Assembly (NCBI GenBank): GCA_947464185.1
Contig: CANHVY010000013.1
Span: 1-64,000, forward strand
DNA: 64,000 nt
Origin: Burkholderiales bacterium
Lineage (GTDB): Bacteria > Pseudomonadota > Gammaproteobacteria > Burkholderiales > Burkholderiaceae_C
Direction: 5' to 3'
Positions within the stretch are counted from its first letter, which is position 1, and every line of letters begins with the position of its first letter. Of this stretch, positions 24,268 to 34,003 are shown piece after piece. Below the pieces are notes generated by a model. That model was not told the origin of the DNA, did not search any database, and saw only the letters and a list, made by a program, of their open reading frames with translations. The translations under genes and the position numbers were made by a program.

Positions 24268-25943
24268 CGGCCTGGACCAGTGCCTGGTGGTGGCAACACC
24301 TGCCGGTGTTGCCCGTGCTGCTGCCGGCCTTCACGGCCATGGCGCTGCTGATCCTGGGCGACCACGGTGGCGCGTCCAGCAGCCATGCCTCAGCGAAGCT
24401 GCGTTGGGCCCGGCGCATCGGCCTGGTGTCGGTGGCCCTGGGGCTGGGCCTGGCGGCGGTGCTGGTGGGGCAGGCGGCCGGCGGCATGCTGGCCGTGTAC
24501 CGGGTGGGTGACTGGCCCGCGCCCTACGGCATCGTGCTGGTGGTGGACCGCCTGGGCGCCATGATGCTGCTGCTGACCAGCCTGGTGGCGCTGCCGGTGC
24601 TGGTGTATGCCAGCGGCGGCTGGGATGCCCATGGGCGCTATTTCCACGCCATCTTCCAGTTCCAGCTCATGGGCTTGAACGGCGCCTTCGTCACCGGCGA
24701 CCTGTTCAACCTGTTTGTCTTCTTCGAGGTGCTGCTCATCGCCTCTTACGTGCTGATGGTGCACGGGCAGGGCGGGCAACGCTTCAAGGTCGGCCTGCAC
24801 TACGTGGTGCTGAACCTGCTGGCCTCGGCGCTGTTCCTGATCGGGGTGTCCCTGCTGTATGCGCGCACGGGCACCTTGAACTTCGCCGATCTGGCCCTGC
24901 GCGTGCCCATGGTGCAGGGGCCGGACGCGATGGTGGTGCAGGCCGCCGGTCTGGTGCTGCTGGTTGTCTTCGGCTTCAAGGCGGCGCTGGCGCCCTTGTC
25001 CATGTGGCTGCCGGCCACGTACGCCGCCGCGGCGGCACCGGTGGCCGCCCTGTTCGCCATCATGACCAAGGTGGGGGTCTACGCCATCCTGCGCGTGCAC
25101 GGTGTGGTGTTCGGGCCTGAGGCGGGAGACTCCGCGCTGGCGGCCGAGCCTCTGCTGCTGCCGCTGGCCCTGGCCACCAGCGTGCTGGGTGTGCTGGGCG
25201 CCCTGGCAGCCCACACGCTGGAACGGCTGGTGGCCTGGCTCACGGTGGCCTCGGTGGGCACCATCCTGGTGGGCATCGGCCTGTTCGGCAGCGCCGGCTG
25301 GGGGGCATCGCTCTACTACCTGGCCCACAGCACGCTGGTGGTCGCCGGGCTGTTTCTGTTGTCCGAACTGGTGGCTTCGCAGCGCGGTGACGCCGCCGAC
25401 CGGCTGGTGCCTGCCGCCCCCGTGGCGCAACCGGCTTTGCTGGGCACCTTGATGCTGCTGGCGGCCGCCTCGGCTGCGGGTTTGCCGCCCTTGCCGGGCT
25501 TCATCGGCAAGCTGCTGATGCTCGAGGCCTCCAGCGCGCACGGCTGGCAAGCCGCCATCTGGGCGGTGATCCTGGGCGGCGGCTTCCTCACGCTGGTGGG
25601 TCTGGCGCGCGCTGGCAGCGTGTTGTTCTGGCATGTGCGGGCCGAGCCCGTGCAAGGGGGGGTGGCTGCGTCAGGTGGTGCGGGCGCGAGCCCGACGCTG
25701 ATCTCGGCCACGCTGGCTTTGCTGGCCGCCACGGTGGCCATGAGCGTGTGGGCGGCACCGATCCAGCGCTACACCGCGCAGGCCGCCGAACAACTGCTGG
25801 ACCGCGCCGCCTACGCGCGCGCCGTGCTGGGTGAGGCGGGGCTCGGGGCTCAGACGGCGCGGCCGTACAGGTTCCCGATACCGCATGCACCGGCGGCATC
25901 CCCGCCGCCCGCCCCGCCCACCCCCCAGGAGGCCAAGCCGTGA
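24264..25943 (+). CDS. mrpD: MrpD (NuoN/M-like) antiporter subunit
   Basis: This 559-residue polytopic subunit is homologous to proton-pumping NuoM/NuoN. It has the conserved glutamate region FNLFVFFEVLLIASYVLM and the lysine-containing FGFKAALAPLSMWLP. The start is GTG 24264 in a GTGA overlap. The C-terminal tail is Pro/Ala-rich and continues to the start of mrpE. Confidence 0.92.
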   Translation: MTAWTSAWWWQHLPVLPVLLPAFTAMALLILGDHGGASSSHASAKLRWARRIGLVSVALGLGLAAVLVGQAAGGMLAVYRVGDWPAPYGIVLVVDRLGAMMLLLTSLVALPVLVYASGGWDAHGRYFHAIFQFQLMGLNGAFVTGDLFNLFVFFEVLLIASYVLMVHGQGGQRFKVGLHYVVLNLLASALFLIGVSLLYARTGTLNFADLALRVPMVQGPDAMVVQAAGLVLLVVFGFKAALAPLSMWLPATYAAAAAPVAALFAIMTKVGVYAILRVHGVVFGPEAGDSALAAEPLLLPLALATSVLGVLGALAAHTLERLVAWLTVASVGTILVGIGLFGSAGWGASLYYLAHSTLVVAGLFLLSELVASQRGDAADRLVPAAPVAQPALLGTLMLLAAASAAGLPPLPGFIGKLLMLEASSAHGWQAAIWAVILGGGFLTLVGLARAGSVLFWHVRAEPVQGGVAASGGAGASPTLISATLALLAATVAMSVWAAPIQRYTAQAAEQLLDRAAYARAVLGEAGLGAQTARPYRFPIPHAPAASPPPAPPTPQEAKP

Positions 25944-26494
25944 AGCCCGCACCGCACGCGCGCCCGCAGGAGCCTGGCCAGAACGCCCGCTCCCGCAAAC
26001 CCGGCTGGCTGGCGCACCCTGTGCTGTCGCTGGTGCTGGCGGCGCTGTGGCTGCTGATGCAGCAGAGCCTGGCGCCTGCTCACCTGCTGAGCGCAGCCGT
26101 CCTGGCGCTGGTGGTGCCGCGCCTGGTGCACGGCTTTCTCGGCCCTGCCAGCCGGGTGCACTCGGCCCCGGCGGCGGTGCGGCTGATGGGGGTGGTGCTG
26201 TGGGACATCGTGGTGTCCAACGTGGCGGTGGCGCGCATCGTGCTCAACCCTGCGGCCAAGCCGCAGCCGGGCTGGGTGAGGGTGCCGCTGGACACCCGGC
26301 ATGCCACGGCCGCGACGCTGTTCGCCTCCATCATCACTATGACGCCGGGCACCGTGTCCTGCGTCGTGGACGACGAACGCTGGGAGATCCTCGTGCACGC
26401 GCTGGACTGTGACGACCCCCAGGCCATGGCGCAGCAGATGAAGCAGCGCTACGAAAGCCCGCTGCGCGAGATCTTCGAGGGAGTGCGCACATGA
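25940..26494 (+). CDS. mrpE: MrpE antiporter subunit
   Basis: This 184-residue protein has hydrophobic segments near residues 25-65 and 80-100. It carries the MrpE motifs LFASIITMTPGTVS and ILVHALDCDD. The start is GTG 25940, overlapping mrpD by 4 bp. MrpE is needed for assembly and activity of the complex. Confidence 0.92.
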   Translation: MKPAPHARPQEPGQNARSRKPGWLAHPVLSLVLAALWLLMQQSLAPAHLLSAAVLALVVPRLVHGFLGPASRVHSAPAAVRLMGVVLWDIVVSNVAVARIVLNPAAKPQPGWVRVPLDTRHATAATLFASIITMTPGTVSCVVDDERWEILVHALDCDDPQAMAQQMKQRYESPLREIFEGVRT

Positions 26495-26760
26495 TCGACC
26501 TGGCGCTGGATTTCGCCTTCGGCTGCATCGGCCTGGCGCTGGTGATGTGCACCTGGCGCCTGATCAAGGGCCCTGAAGCGCCCGACCGGGTGCTGGCCCT
26601 GGACACCCTGTACGTCAACGTCGTGGCGCTCGTGATCCTGCTGGGCATGCGCCTGCAGACGGCGCTGTTGTTCGAGGCGGCGCTGCTGATCGCGCTGCTG
26701 GGCTTTGCCGGTACGGTGGCCTTGTCGCGCTACCTCAGCCGCGGCGACGTGATCGAGTGA
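26491..26760 (+). CDS. mrpF: MrpF antiporter subunit
   Basis: This 89-residue, three-helix membrane protein has the signature RLIKGPEAPDRVLALDTLYVN (quoted in part). Its ATG overlaps mrpE by 4 bp. Length and motif are typical of MrpF. Confidence 0.92.
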   Translation: MIDLALDFAFGCIGLALVMCTWRLIKGPEAPDRVLALDTLYVNVVALVILLGMRLQTALLFEAALLIALLGFAGTVALSRYLSRGDVIE

Positions 26761-26780
26761 AACGAAGGAGGACCTGCACG

Positions 26781-27116
26781 ATGAACGAATTGCACTGGGC
26801 CTGGCAGGCCAGCATCGCGGCTCTGCTGGTGGTGGCCGGCGTCTTCGCCCTGGTGGGCGCGGTGGGCATGCTGCGCTTCCCGGATTTCTTCATGCGCCTG
26901 CACGCGCCCACCAAGGCCACCACGCTGGGCGTGGGAGGGGTGCTGCTGGCCAGCATGCTGCTGACCGCCGCACGGGGCAGCCTGGGCGTGCACGAACTGC
27001 TGATCACGCTGTTCCTGTTCGTGACGGCCCCAATTTCCGCCAACCTGATGGCCAAGGCCGCCATTCACCTGCGATCGCCCTCCAAGGCGGGGCCTGCGCC
27101 CTTGGACGGCCCGTGA
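26781..27116 (+). CDS. mrpG: MrpG antiporter subunit
   Basis: This 111-residue, three-helix protein has the MrpG motif GMLRFPDFFMRLHAPTKATTLG. ATG 26781 is chosen because a strong GAAGGAGG ribosome binding site lies nine bases upstream. An in-frame GTG at 26757 would overlap mrpF but has no such site. It is the last gene of the mrp operon. Confidence 0.92.
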   Translation: MNELHWAWQASIAALLVVAGVFALVGAVGMLRFPDFFMRLHAPTKATTLGVGGVLLASMLLTAARGSLGVHELLITLFLFVTAPISANLMAKAAIHLRSPSKAGPAPLDGP

Positions 27117-27132
27117 GCCCTGGGTGCTGAGG

Positions 27133-27774
27133 TCAGTGGCTGGACTTCGACGAATGGCCGGACATCAGCTTGTCCGCATAGGCGATGGCCAGGGCCGAGA
27201 ACAGGAAGGCGATGTGGATGATGGTCTGCCACAGCAGCACCTTCTCCTCGTAGTTCGCCGCGTTGATGAAGGTCTTGAGCAGGTGGATGGAGCTGATGCC
27301 GATGATGGCGGTGGCCAGCTTGACCTTCAGCACCGAGGCGTTCACATGGCTCAGCCACTCCGGCTGGTCAGGGTGGCCCTCCAGGTTCAGGCGCGAGACG
27401 AAGGTCTCGTAGCCGCCCACGATCACCATGATCAGCAGGTTGCTGATCATCACCACGTCGATCAACGCCAGCACCACCAGCATGATGATGGTCTCGTTGA
27501 GCTGCTTGATGGGCTCGTAGCCGGTGACGACACCCGCGGCGTCCTTGATCGCCACTGCTTTGTAGCCAATGCTGGTGACCAGTTGCTCCAACGCGGCCTG
27601 GCTGCCGAAGGCGGCCTCCACCAGGTGCACCAGTTCCACCCAGAAGTGGTAGACGTATACCGCCTGGGCCAGGATCAGGCCCAGGTACAGGGGCAGTTGC
27701 AGCCAGCGGCTGGCAAAGATCAGTCCGGGCAGGCCGTGCAGGCGGCGCTTGCTGGTGAGGTCGGGGGTGGTCAT
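27133..27774 (-). CDS. UPF0114 / YqhA-family membrane protein
   Basis: This 213-residue protein has about four transmembrane helices (around residues 20-45, 85-125, 140-165 and 180-205). The conserved stretches [17 protein letters not shown] and [16 protein letters not shown] mark the family, whose function is unknown. ATG 27774 is preferred over an upstream TTG at 27798. It converges on mrpG with a 16-bp gap. Confidence 0.88.
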   Translation of the reverse strand: MTTPDLTSKRRLHGLPGLIFASRWLQLPLYLGLILAQAVYVYHFWVELVHLVEAAFGSQAALEQLVTSIGYKAVAIKDAAGVVTGYEPIKQLNETIIMLVVLALIDVVMISNLLIMVIVGGYETFVSRLNLEGHPDQPEWLSHVNASVLKVKLATAIIGISSIHLLKTFINAANYEEKVLLWQTIIHIAFLFSALAIAYADKLMSGHSSKSSH

Positions 27775-28049
27775 GGTGCGGGGGGAGGGGGGCTTCAAGC
27801 CGTCTTCAGGCCGGCCAGGGCGACCGGGTCTTGCACCCCCGGATCGGGGATGTTCCTGATGCGTGAAATTGTAGGCGCGTCAACATGAGGGGCTTTTTGC
27901 GCGACGTGGGCCGGCCGTGTTGGCCCGGCATGCGCGCCCCACCCGCAGGGATCCTGGCCGCTGACTGCCGTGGGCGGATCCACCCAGAGTAAGGCCTCAG
28001 TCAGAGCGATTCATCAGAGTTCGGCCCCGAAAACACAGGAGACTTCCCC

Positions 28050-30026
28050 ATGTCCAGCGACCAAGCCACCGCCCCCAAGATCTACCTGCCGCCCGCAGAC
28101 CTGGCCGCTGCGGCCGCCGTCTCCGGCATGGCCGGCTACCAGGCGCTGTGCGCCGAGGCCGAGGCCGACTACGAAGGCTACTGGGCGCGCCTGGCGCGCG
28201 AGTTCATCTCCTGGAAGACGCCCTTCACGAAGGTGCTCAACAGCAGCACGGCGCCCATGTTCAAGTGGTTCGAGGACGGCACGCTCAATGCTTCCTACAA
28301 CTGCCTGGATCGCCACGTCGAGGCCGGCCGCGGCGACAAGACCGCGCTCATCTTCGAGGCCGACGGCGGCGAGGTCACCAAGGTGACTTACCGGGAACTG
28401 CTGGCGCGCACCTGCCAGATGGCCAACGGCCTGAAGAGCCTGGGCGTGCAGAAGGGCGACCGCGTCATCATCTACATCTCCATGTCGGTGGACGGCGTGG
28501 CGGCCATGCAGGCCTGTGCCCGCATCGGTGCCACCCACTCGGTGGTCTTCGGCGGCTTCTCGGCGCAGTCGCTGCGCGACCGCATCGAGGACACCGGTGC
28601 CGTGGTCGTGATCACCGCCGACCAGCAGGTGCGCGGCGGCAAGCACCTGCCGCTCAAGGCCATCGTCGACGAGGCCCTGACCCTGGGCGGCTGCGACAGC
28701 GTGAAGAATGTGCTGGTGGTCCGGCGCACCGGTGTCGAGCTGGCCATGACCGCCGGGCGCGACCGCTGGATGGGCGATGTGCTGGCCGGCCAGCCCAGCA
28801 CCTGCGAGCCCGAATGGGTAGGGGCCGAGCACCCGCTGTTCCTGCTGTACACCTCCGGCTCCACCGGCAAGCCCAAGGGCGTGCAGCACTCCACGGGCGG
28901 CTACCTGCTGCACGCGGCGCTGACCACCAAGTGGACCTTCGACCTGAAGGACCAGGACATCTTCTGGTGCACGGCCGACATCGGCTGGGTCACCGGCCAC
29001 AGCTACATCACCTACGGCCCGCTGGCCCTGGGCGGCACGGAGATCGTCTTCGAAGGCGTGCCCACTTATCCCGACGCCGGCCGCTTCTGGAAGATGATCC
29101 AGGACCACAAGGTCTCGATCTTCTACACCGCGCCCACGGCCATCCGCTCGCTGATCAAGGCGGCCGAGGCCAACGCGGCGGTGCACCCCAAGTCCTACGA
29201 CCTGTCCAGCCTGCGCATCCTGGGCTCGGTGGGTGAGCCCATCAACCCGGCCGCCTGGGAGTGGTACCACGCCAACGTGGGTGGCGGCCGCTGCCCCATC
29301 GTGGACACCTTCTGGCAGACGGAGACCGGCGGCCACATGATCACGCCCATGCCCGGCGCCACGCCGCTGGTGCCGGGCTCTTGCACGCTGCCCTTCCCGG
29401 GCATCACGGCCGCCATCGTCGATGAGCTGGGCCATGACGTGCCCAACGGCCAGGCCGGCATCCTGGTCGTGAAGAAGCCCTGGCCCAGCATGATCCGCAC
29501 CATCTGGGGTGACAACGAGCGCTTCAAGAAGAGCTACTACCCGCCCGAGTTGAAGGGCTACTACCTGGCCGGTGACGGCGCCATCCGCGACGCGCAGACG
29601 GGCTACTTCACCATCACCGGCCGGATCGACGACGTGCTGAACGTCTCGGGCCACCGCATGGGCACGATGGAGATCGAGTCTGCCCTGGTGAGCTGCACCG
29701 AGCTGGTGGCCGAAGCCGCGGTGGTGGGCCGCCCCGACGACACCACGGGCGAGGCCATCTGCGCCTTCGTGGTACTCAAGCGCTCCCGGCCCACGGGCGA
29801 CGAGGCCAAGAAGATCGCCATGGAGCTGCGCAACTGGGTTGCCAAGGAAATCGGCCCCATCGCCAAGCCCAAGGACATCCGCTTCGGCGACAACCTGCCC
29901 AAGACCCGCTCGGGCAAGATCATGCGCCGCCTGCTGCGCTCCATCGCCAAGGGCGAGGCGATCACGCAGGACACCTCAACGCTTGAGAACCCCGCGATCC
30001 TCGATCAATTGGCTCAGACTAATTGA
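28050..30026 (+). CDS. acs: Acetyl-coenzyme A synthetase
   Basis: This 658-residue ANL-superfamily enzyme converts acetate, ATP and CoA to acetyl-CoA via acetyl-AMP. Visible motifs are the P-loop [11 protein letters not shown], the [14 protein letters not shown] region, YYLAGDGA and the hinge [18 protein letters not shown]. The C-terminal [11 protein letters not shown] contains the lysine that acetylation usually silences. Length is normal. The ATG at 28050 has ACAGGAGA upstream. The promoter lies in 27775-28049. Confidence 0.96.
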   Translation: MSSDQATAPKIYLPPADLAAAAAVSGMAGYQALCAEAEADYEGYWARLAREFISWKTPFTKVLNSSTAPMFKWFEDGTLNASYNCLDRHVEAGRGDKTALIFEADGGEVTKVTYRELLARTCQMANGLKSLGVQKGDRVIIYISMSVDGVAAMQACARIGATHSVVFGGFSAQSLRDRIEDTGAVVVITADQQVRGGKHLPLKAIVDEALTLGGCDSVKNVLVVRRTGVELAMTAGRDRWMGDVLAGQPSTCEPEWVGAEHPLFLLYTSGSTGKPKGVQHSTGGYLLHAALTTKWTFDLKDQDIFWCTADIGWVTGHSYITYGPLALGGTEIVFEGVPTYPDAGRFWKMIQDHKVSIFYTAPTAIRSLIKAAEANAAVHPKSYDLSSLRILGSVGEPINPAAWEWYHANVGGGRCPIVDTFWQTETGGHMITPMPGATPLVPGSCTLPFPGITAAIVDELGHDVPNGQAGILVVKKPWPSMIRTIWGDNERFKKSYYPPELKGYYLAGDGAIRDAQTGYFTITGRIDDVLNVSGHRMGTMEIESALVSCTELVAEAAVVGRPDDTTGEAICAFVVLKRSRPTGDEAKKIAMELRNWVAKEIGPIAKPKDIRFGDNLPKTRSGKIMRRLLRSIAKGEAITQDTSTLENPAILDQLAQTN

Positions 30027-30052
30027 TCGAGGCGGCGCCGCAAGGCGCCGCC
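30001..30052. terminator. Two stacked hairpins between acs and ilvD
   Basis: The first is TCGATCAATT / AATTGATCGA (30001-30030), a perfect 10-bp inverted repeat spanning the acs stop codon. The second is GGCGGCGCC-GCAA-GGCGCCGCC (30031-30052), a perfect 9-bp GC stem closed by a GNRA-type tetraloop. They lie between convergent genes and probably stop transcription in both directions. Confidence 0.65.
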
Positions 30053-30060
30053 CTCAGAAC

Positions 30061-31740
30061 TCAGTCCCCGTCCAGCACCGCCCCCGTGCTGGCACTGGAC
30101 GCATTGCGAGCGAACTTGGCCAGCACGCCTCGGGTGTAGCGCGGGCTGGGCTGCTTCCAGGCGACGCGGCGCGCGGCGATCTCGGCCTCGGGCACGTTCA
30201 GCTGCAGCAGCAGCTGGTGCGCGTCGATGGTGATGGAGTCGCCCTCGTGCACCAGGGCGATCAACCCGCCCGCGAAGGCCTCGGGGGCGACGTGACCGAC
30301 CACCATGCCCCAGGTGCCGCCCGAGAAGCGGCCGTCCGTGATCAGGCCCACGCTCTCGCCCAGGCCCTGGCCGATCAGCGCCCCTGTAGGGGCCAGCATC
30401 TCTGGCATCCCCGGGCCGCCCTTGGGCCCCAGGTAGCGCAGCACCATCACATCGCCGGCCTTGATCTGGTTGGCCATGATGGCGGCCAGCGCCGACTGTT
30501 CGTCATCGAACACGCGCGCCGGCCCGGTGATCACCGGGTTCTTCAAGCCGGTGATCTTGGCCACGCAGCCCTCGGGCGACAGGTTGCCCTTGAGGATGGC
30601 CAGGTGGCCCTGCGTGTAGATCGCGTTTTCCACCGTATGGATCAGGTCCTGGTCGGCCCGCGGCACGTCAGGCACATCGGCCAGGTTCTCTGCCACCGTC
30701 TTGCCGGTGATGGTGATGCAGTCACCATGCAGCAGGCCGGCGTTCAGCAGCACCTTCATCACCTGCGGGATACCGCCAGCGCGGTGCAGGTCGATGGCCA
30801 TGTACTTGCCGCTGGGCTTCAGGTCGCAGATCACCGGCACCCGGCGGCGCACGCGCTCGAAGTCATCGATGGTCCACTCCACGCCCGCAGCGTGCGCGAT
30901 GGCCAGGAAGTGCAGCACGGCGTTCGTGGAGCCGCCGGTGGCCATGATCACGGACACGGCGTTCTCGATGGACTTCTTGGTCACGATGTCGCGCGGCTTG
31001 AGGTCGGCCTTGACGGCCTCGACCAGCACACGCGCGGCTTCCGCCGTGTAGGCCACGATGGGGTCCTCCACGTTGGCCATGGTCGACGAGAAGGGCAGGC
31101 TCATGCCCAGCGCCTCGAACGATGACGACATCGTGTTGGCGGTGTACATGCCGCCACACGAGCCGCTGCCGGGGATGGCGCGCTTTTCGATTTCGCAGAA
31201 GTCCTCCTCGCTCATCTTGCCGGCGCTGAACTGGCCCACGGCCTCGAAGACGCTGACGATGTTGAGGTCCTGCCCCTTGTACTTGCCGGGCAGGATGGTG
31301 CCGCCGTAAACGTAGATGGCCGGCACGTTGGCGCGCAGGATGCCCATCATCCCGCCAGGCATGTTCTTGTCGCAGCCGCCGATGACGACCACGCCGTCCA
31401 TCCACTGGCCGCCCACGCAGGTCTCGATGCAGTCGGCAATCACCTCGCGCGAGACCAAGCTGTACTTCATGCCCTCCGTGCCCATGGACATGCCGTCGCT
31501 GATGGTGGGCACGCCAAACACCTGGGGGTTGGCGCCGGCTGCCTTCAGGCCGTCCACGGCGGCGTCGGCCAGCTTCTGCAGGCCGGAGTTGCAGGGGGTG
31601 ATGGTCGAGTGCCCGTTGGCCACGCCGATCATCGGCTTGCCGAAGTCGGTTTCCTGGTAGCCCATGCCGTAGTACATGGAGCGGTTGGGCGCGCGGGCCA
31701 CGCCCTCGGTGATGTTCTTCGAGCGGCGGTTGAGTGCCAT
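30061..31740 (-). CDS. ilvD: Dihydroxy-acid dehydratase
   Basis: This 559-residue iron-sulfur enzyme of valine, leucine and isoleucine biosynthesis dehydrates dihydroxy-acids to 2-keto acids. Cluster and Mg motifs are seen in [11 protein letters not shown] and [14 protein letters not shown], and the C-terminal [14 protein letters not shown] is also present. The ATG at 31740 follows AGGAGACC. It is transcribed divergently from lgt. Confidence 0.96.
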   Translation of the reverse strand: MALNRRSKNITEGVARAPNRSMYYGMGYQETDFGKPMIGVANGHSTITPCNSGLQKLADAAVDGLKAAGANPQVFGVPTISDGMSMGTEGMKYSLVSREVIADCIETCVGGQWMDGVVVIGGCDKNMPGGMMGILRANVPAIYVYGGTILPGKYKGQDLNIVSVFEAVGQFSAGKMSEEDFCEIEKRAIPGSGSCGGMYTANTMSSSFEALGMSLPFSSTMANVEDPIVAYTAEAARVLVEAVKADLKPRDIVTKKSIENAVSVIMATGGSTNAVLHFLAIAHAAGVEWTIDDFERVRRRVPVICDLKPSGKYMAIDLHRAGGIPQVMKVLLNAGLLHGDCITITGKTVAENLADVPDVPRADQDLIHTVENAIYTQGHLAILKGNLSPEGCVAKITGLKNPVITGPARVFDDEQSALAAIMANQIKAGDVMVLRYLGPKGGPGMPEMLAPTGALIGQGLGESVGLITDGRFSGGTWGMVVGHVAPEAFAGGLIALVHEGDSITIDAHQLLLQLNVPEAEIAARRVAWKQPSPRYTRGVLAKFARNASSASTGAVLDGD

Positions 31741-31871
31741 GGGGGAGGTCTCCTGAAAATCGACTCAGCACTGTAGCGCGCTCGCGAATGCCGGCGCCCG
31801 CCAGAGGGCTGTTTCCGGCCACCGCGACGCTGCCGCTGCAAGTGACAATGCAGTCCAAGGAGAGTTCCCTG

Positions 31872-32675
31872 ATGCTGGCGCACCCGCAATTCGACCCCGT
31901 GGCCCTGTCGCTTGGCCCGTTGCAGGTGCATTGGTACGGCCTGACCTACATGGTGGCGTTCGGGCTGTTCCTGTTCCTGGCCGGTCGGCGTGTGCGCCAG
32001 CCCAGCTTTGCCGGCGCCGGCTGGACGCGGCGCGACGTGGAGGATCTGCTCTTCTTCGGCGTCGTGGGCGTGGTGCTGGGCGGGCGACTGGGCTATGCGC
32101 TGTTCTACAAGCCCGGGTACTACCTGCAGAACCCCCTGGAGATGCTGATGCTGTGGAAGGGCGGCATGTCCTTCCACGGCGGCCTGCTGGGCGTGGTGCT
32201 GGCGATGGCCTTGTTTGCGAAGCTGCGTCGGCGGCCGTTCCTGCAGGTCACCGACCTCATCGCGCCTTGCGTGCCCACCGGCCTGGCCAGTGGCCGCATC
32301 GGCAACTTCATCAACGGCGAGCTCTGGGGCCGCCAGGCGGACGCCGCGCTGCCCTGGGCCATGGCGTTTCCGCAGTCGGGCAGCATGATGCCGCGCCACC
32401 CGTCGCAGCTGTACCAGTTCCTGCTGGAAGGGCTGCTGCTGTTTGCGCTGCTGTGGTGGTACAGCCGCCGCACGCGCCCGCTGGGGCAGGTGTCGGGGGC
32501 CTTCCTGGTGGGCTATGGCGTGCTGCGATTCGTCGCCGAGTACTTCCGCGAGCCGGATGCCTTCCTGGGGCTGCTGGCGCTGAACATGAGCATGGGGCAG
32601 TGGTTGTGCCTGCCGATGGTGCTGGCCGGCTTCTGGCTGATGCGTTGGTCGGCACGCGCGACGCCGCTGCGCTGA
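31872..32675 (+). CDS. lgt: Prolipoprotein diacylglyceryl transferase
   Basis: This 267-residue, seven-helix inner-membrane enzyme attaches diacylglycerol to the lipobox cysteine of prolipoproteins. The Lgt signature [15 protein letters not shown] is present, as are MSFHGGLLG and HPSQLYQ. The start at ATG 31872 is supported by AAGGAGAG about ten bases upstream. An earlier in-frame ATG at 31848 would include that site. Confidence 0.95.
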   Translation: MLAHPQFDPVALSLGPLQVHWYGLTYMVAFGLFLFLAGRRVRQPSFAGAGWTRRDVEDLLFFGVVGVVLGGRLGYALFYKPGYYLQNPLEMLMLWKGGMSFHGGLLGVVLAMALFAKLRRRPFLQVTDLIAPCVPTGLASGRIGNFINGELWGRQADAALPWAMAFPQSGSMMPRHPSQLYQFLLEGLLLFALLWWYSRRTRPLGQVSGAFLVGYGVLRFVAEYFREPDAFLGLLALNMSMGQWLCLPMVLAGFWLMRWSARATPLR

Positions 32676-32707
32676 CCCCTTCCTGCCCTCCACTTTGCCT
32701 GCAGCCC

Positions 32708-33430
32708 ATGCGACAGATCTTCCTGGACACCGAAACCACCGGCCTGGATGCCGCCGCAGGCGACCGCATCGTCGAGATCGGCTGCATCGAGATGGTGGGC
32801 CGCCGGCTGACGGGCCGCCACCTCCACCTGTACTTCAACCCCGAGCGGGCGGTGCATCCGGAAGCCGTTCGGGTGCACGGCCTGACCGATGATTTCCTGG
32901 CCGACAAGCCGCGCTTCGCGGAAGGCGCAGCGCAGGTGCTGGAGTTCCTGCAGGGCGCCGAGCTCATCATCCATAACGCGGCCTTCGACACCGGCTTCCT
33001 GAACGAGGAACTCAAGCGCCTGGGGCAGCCCGCCGTCCAGACGATGGCGGCCAAGGTGACGGATTCGCTGGCGATGGCACGCGAGATGTTTCCGGGCAAG
33101 GCCAACTCGCTGGACGCGCTGTGCCGGCGCCTGGAGGTGGACAACACCCACCGCGCCTTCCACGGCGCCTTGCTGGACGCCGGCCTGCTGGCCGAGGTCT
33201 ACGTGCGCTTGACGCGCGGACAGGACAGCCTGGTCATCGACATCGGTTCCGGCCACCCGGATTCCCGGGGAGATCTTGCCCGTCAGGATCTCAGCCGCAT
33301 GGTGCTGCCGGTGATCGAGGCCAGCGAGGGCGAGCTTCAAGCGCACGAGGCGTGGCTTCAAGACCTGGACAAGGCCAGTGGCGGCAAGACGGTCTGGCGT
33401 CGCCTGGAGCAGGTCTCGACCGGACCTTGA
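32708..33430 (+). CDS. dnaQ: DNA polymerase III epsilon-type 3'-5' exonuclease
   Basis: This 240-residue DEDDh exonuclease supplies proofreading. The Exo I motif is FLDTETTGL, Exo II lies in IIHNAAFDTGFL, and Exo III is HRAFHGALLDAGLLAEVY. The length matches the epsilon subunit. The start is ATG 32708. It is 32 bp downstream of lgt and probably co-transcribed. Confidence 0.92.
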   Translation: MRQIFLDTETTGLDAAAGDRIVEIGCIEMVGRRLTGRHLHLYFNPERAVHPEAVRVHGLTDDFLADKPRFAEGAAQVLEFLQGAELIIHNAAFDTGFLNEELKRLGQPAVQTMAAKVTDSLAMAREMFPGKANSLDALCRRLEVDNTHRAFHGALLDAGLLAEVYVRLTRGQDSLVIDIGSGHPDSRGDLARQDLSRMVLPVIEASEGELQAHEAWLQDLDKASGGKTVWRRLEQVSTGP

Positions 33431-33487
33431 ACCGCTGCGGTGCAGTGCCCAGCCTTCAGCGGCCGAGGGTTTGGGTGTGCCGACGGA

Positions 33488-33835
33488 TCAGTGCGGAAAC
33501 AATAATTGCCACAGGTCGGGCGGCAGGGGTGAAGGGGTCTTTGTCCAATGCTTCAGGTCCTGGGCCTGCGCAGACCCCATGCCCAGGTCGGGGCTGCAAA
33601 CGATCAGTTCCTTGCAGGGATCGGGATAGTCGAAGGGGCCGACGCCCAGCGCACGCCAATCGGGCAGCTGCACGGGTCCGAGCCAGTTCTGGATTTCCTT
33701 CAATCGCTTGTGCAGCGATCCGGGTACTGACGTGGTGCGACCCACCACCCGCGAGCGCAGCGACGGTGGGAAGGCGACTTTCAGTTGCTCGATGTCGCTG
33801 CCGGCGCCCCGGCAAGACAGCAAGACAATGTCGAC
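33488..33835 (-). pseudogene. Truncated HAD-like protein (Swiss-army-knife RNA repair HAD type)
   Basis: The minus frame reads VDIVLLSCRGAGSDIEQLK... then FPPSLRSRVVGRTTS, then LIVCSPDLGMGSAQAQDLKHW. This looks like the second half of small HAD-domain proteins seen with RNA-repair and accessory systems. The N-terminal DxD nucleophile region is missing, and no convincing start exists upstream, so it is probably a remnant. The remaining bases of the dnaQ-amidohydrolase gap (33431-34003) hold nothing else recognised. Confidence 0.5.
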
Positions 33836-34003
33836 AGGGGCTCCGGGTGGAGGCAATGAAGCGAATCAATCGTCACTGCATCCCCCCGGACGATGCGGGT
33901 GGCGCATGCGGTGTCGCACCCTTGTGGATGCCTGCATGCCTGCCCGTGTGCCGCACGCCATAACATGCGCGGGCGCACTGGCGCGCGCCTCGCCCCTGGC
34001 CCC

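Noticed and set aside
33431-34003. Search for a duplicated dnaQ 3' end beyond the HAD-like remnant
   Set aside because: No stretch matching the dnaQ end was found, so this locus was not counted with the three TA cassettes.
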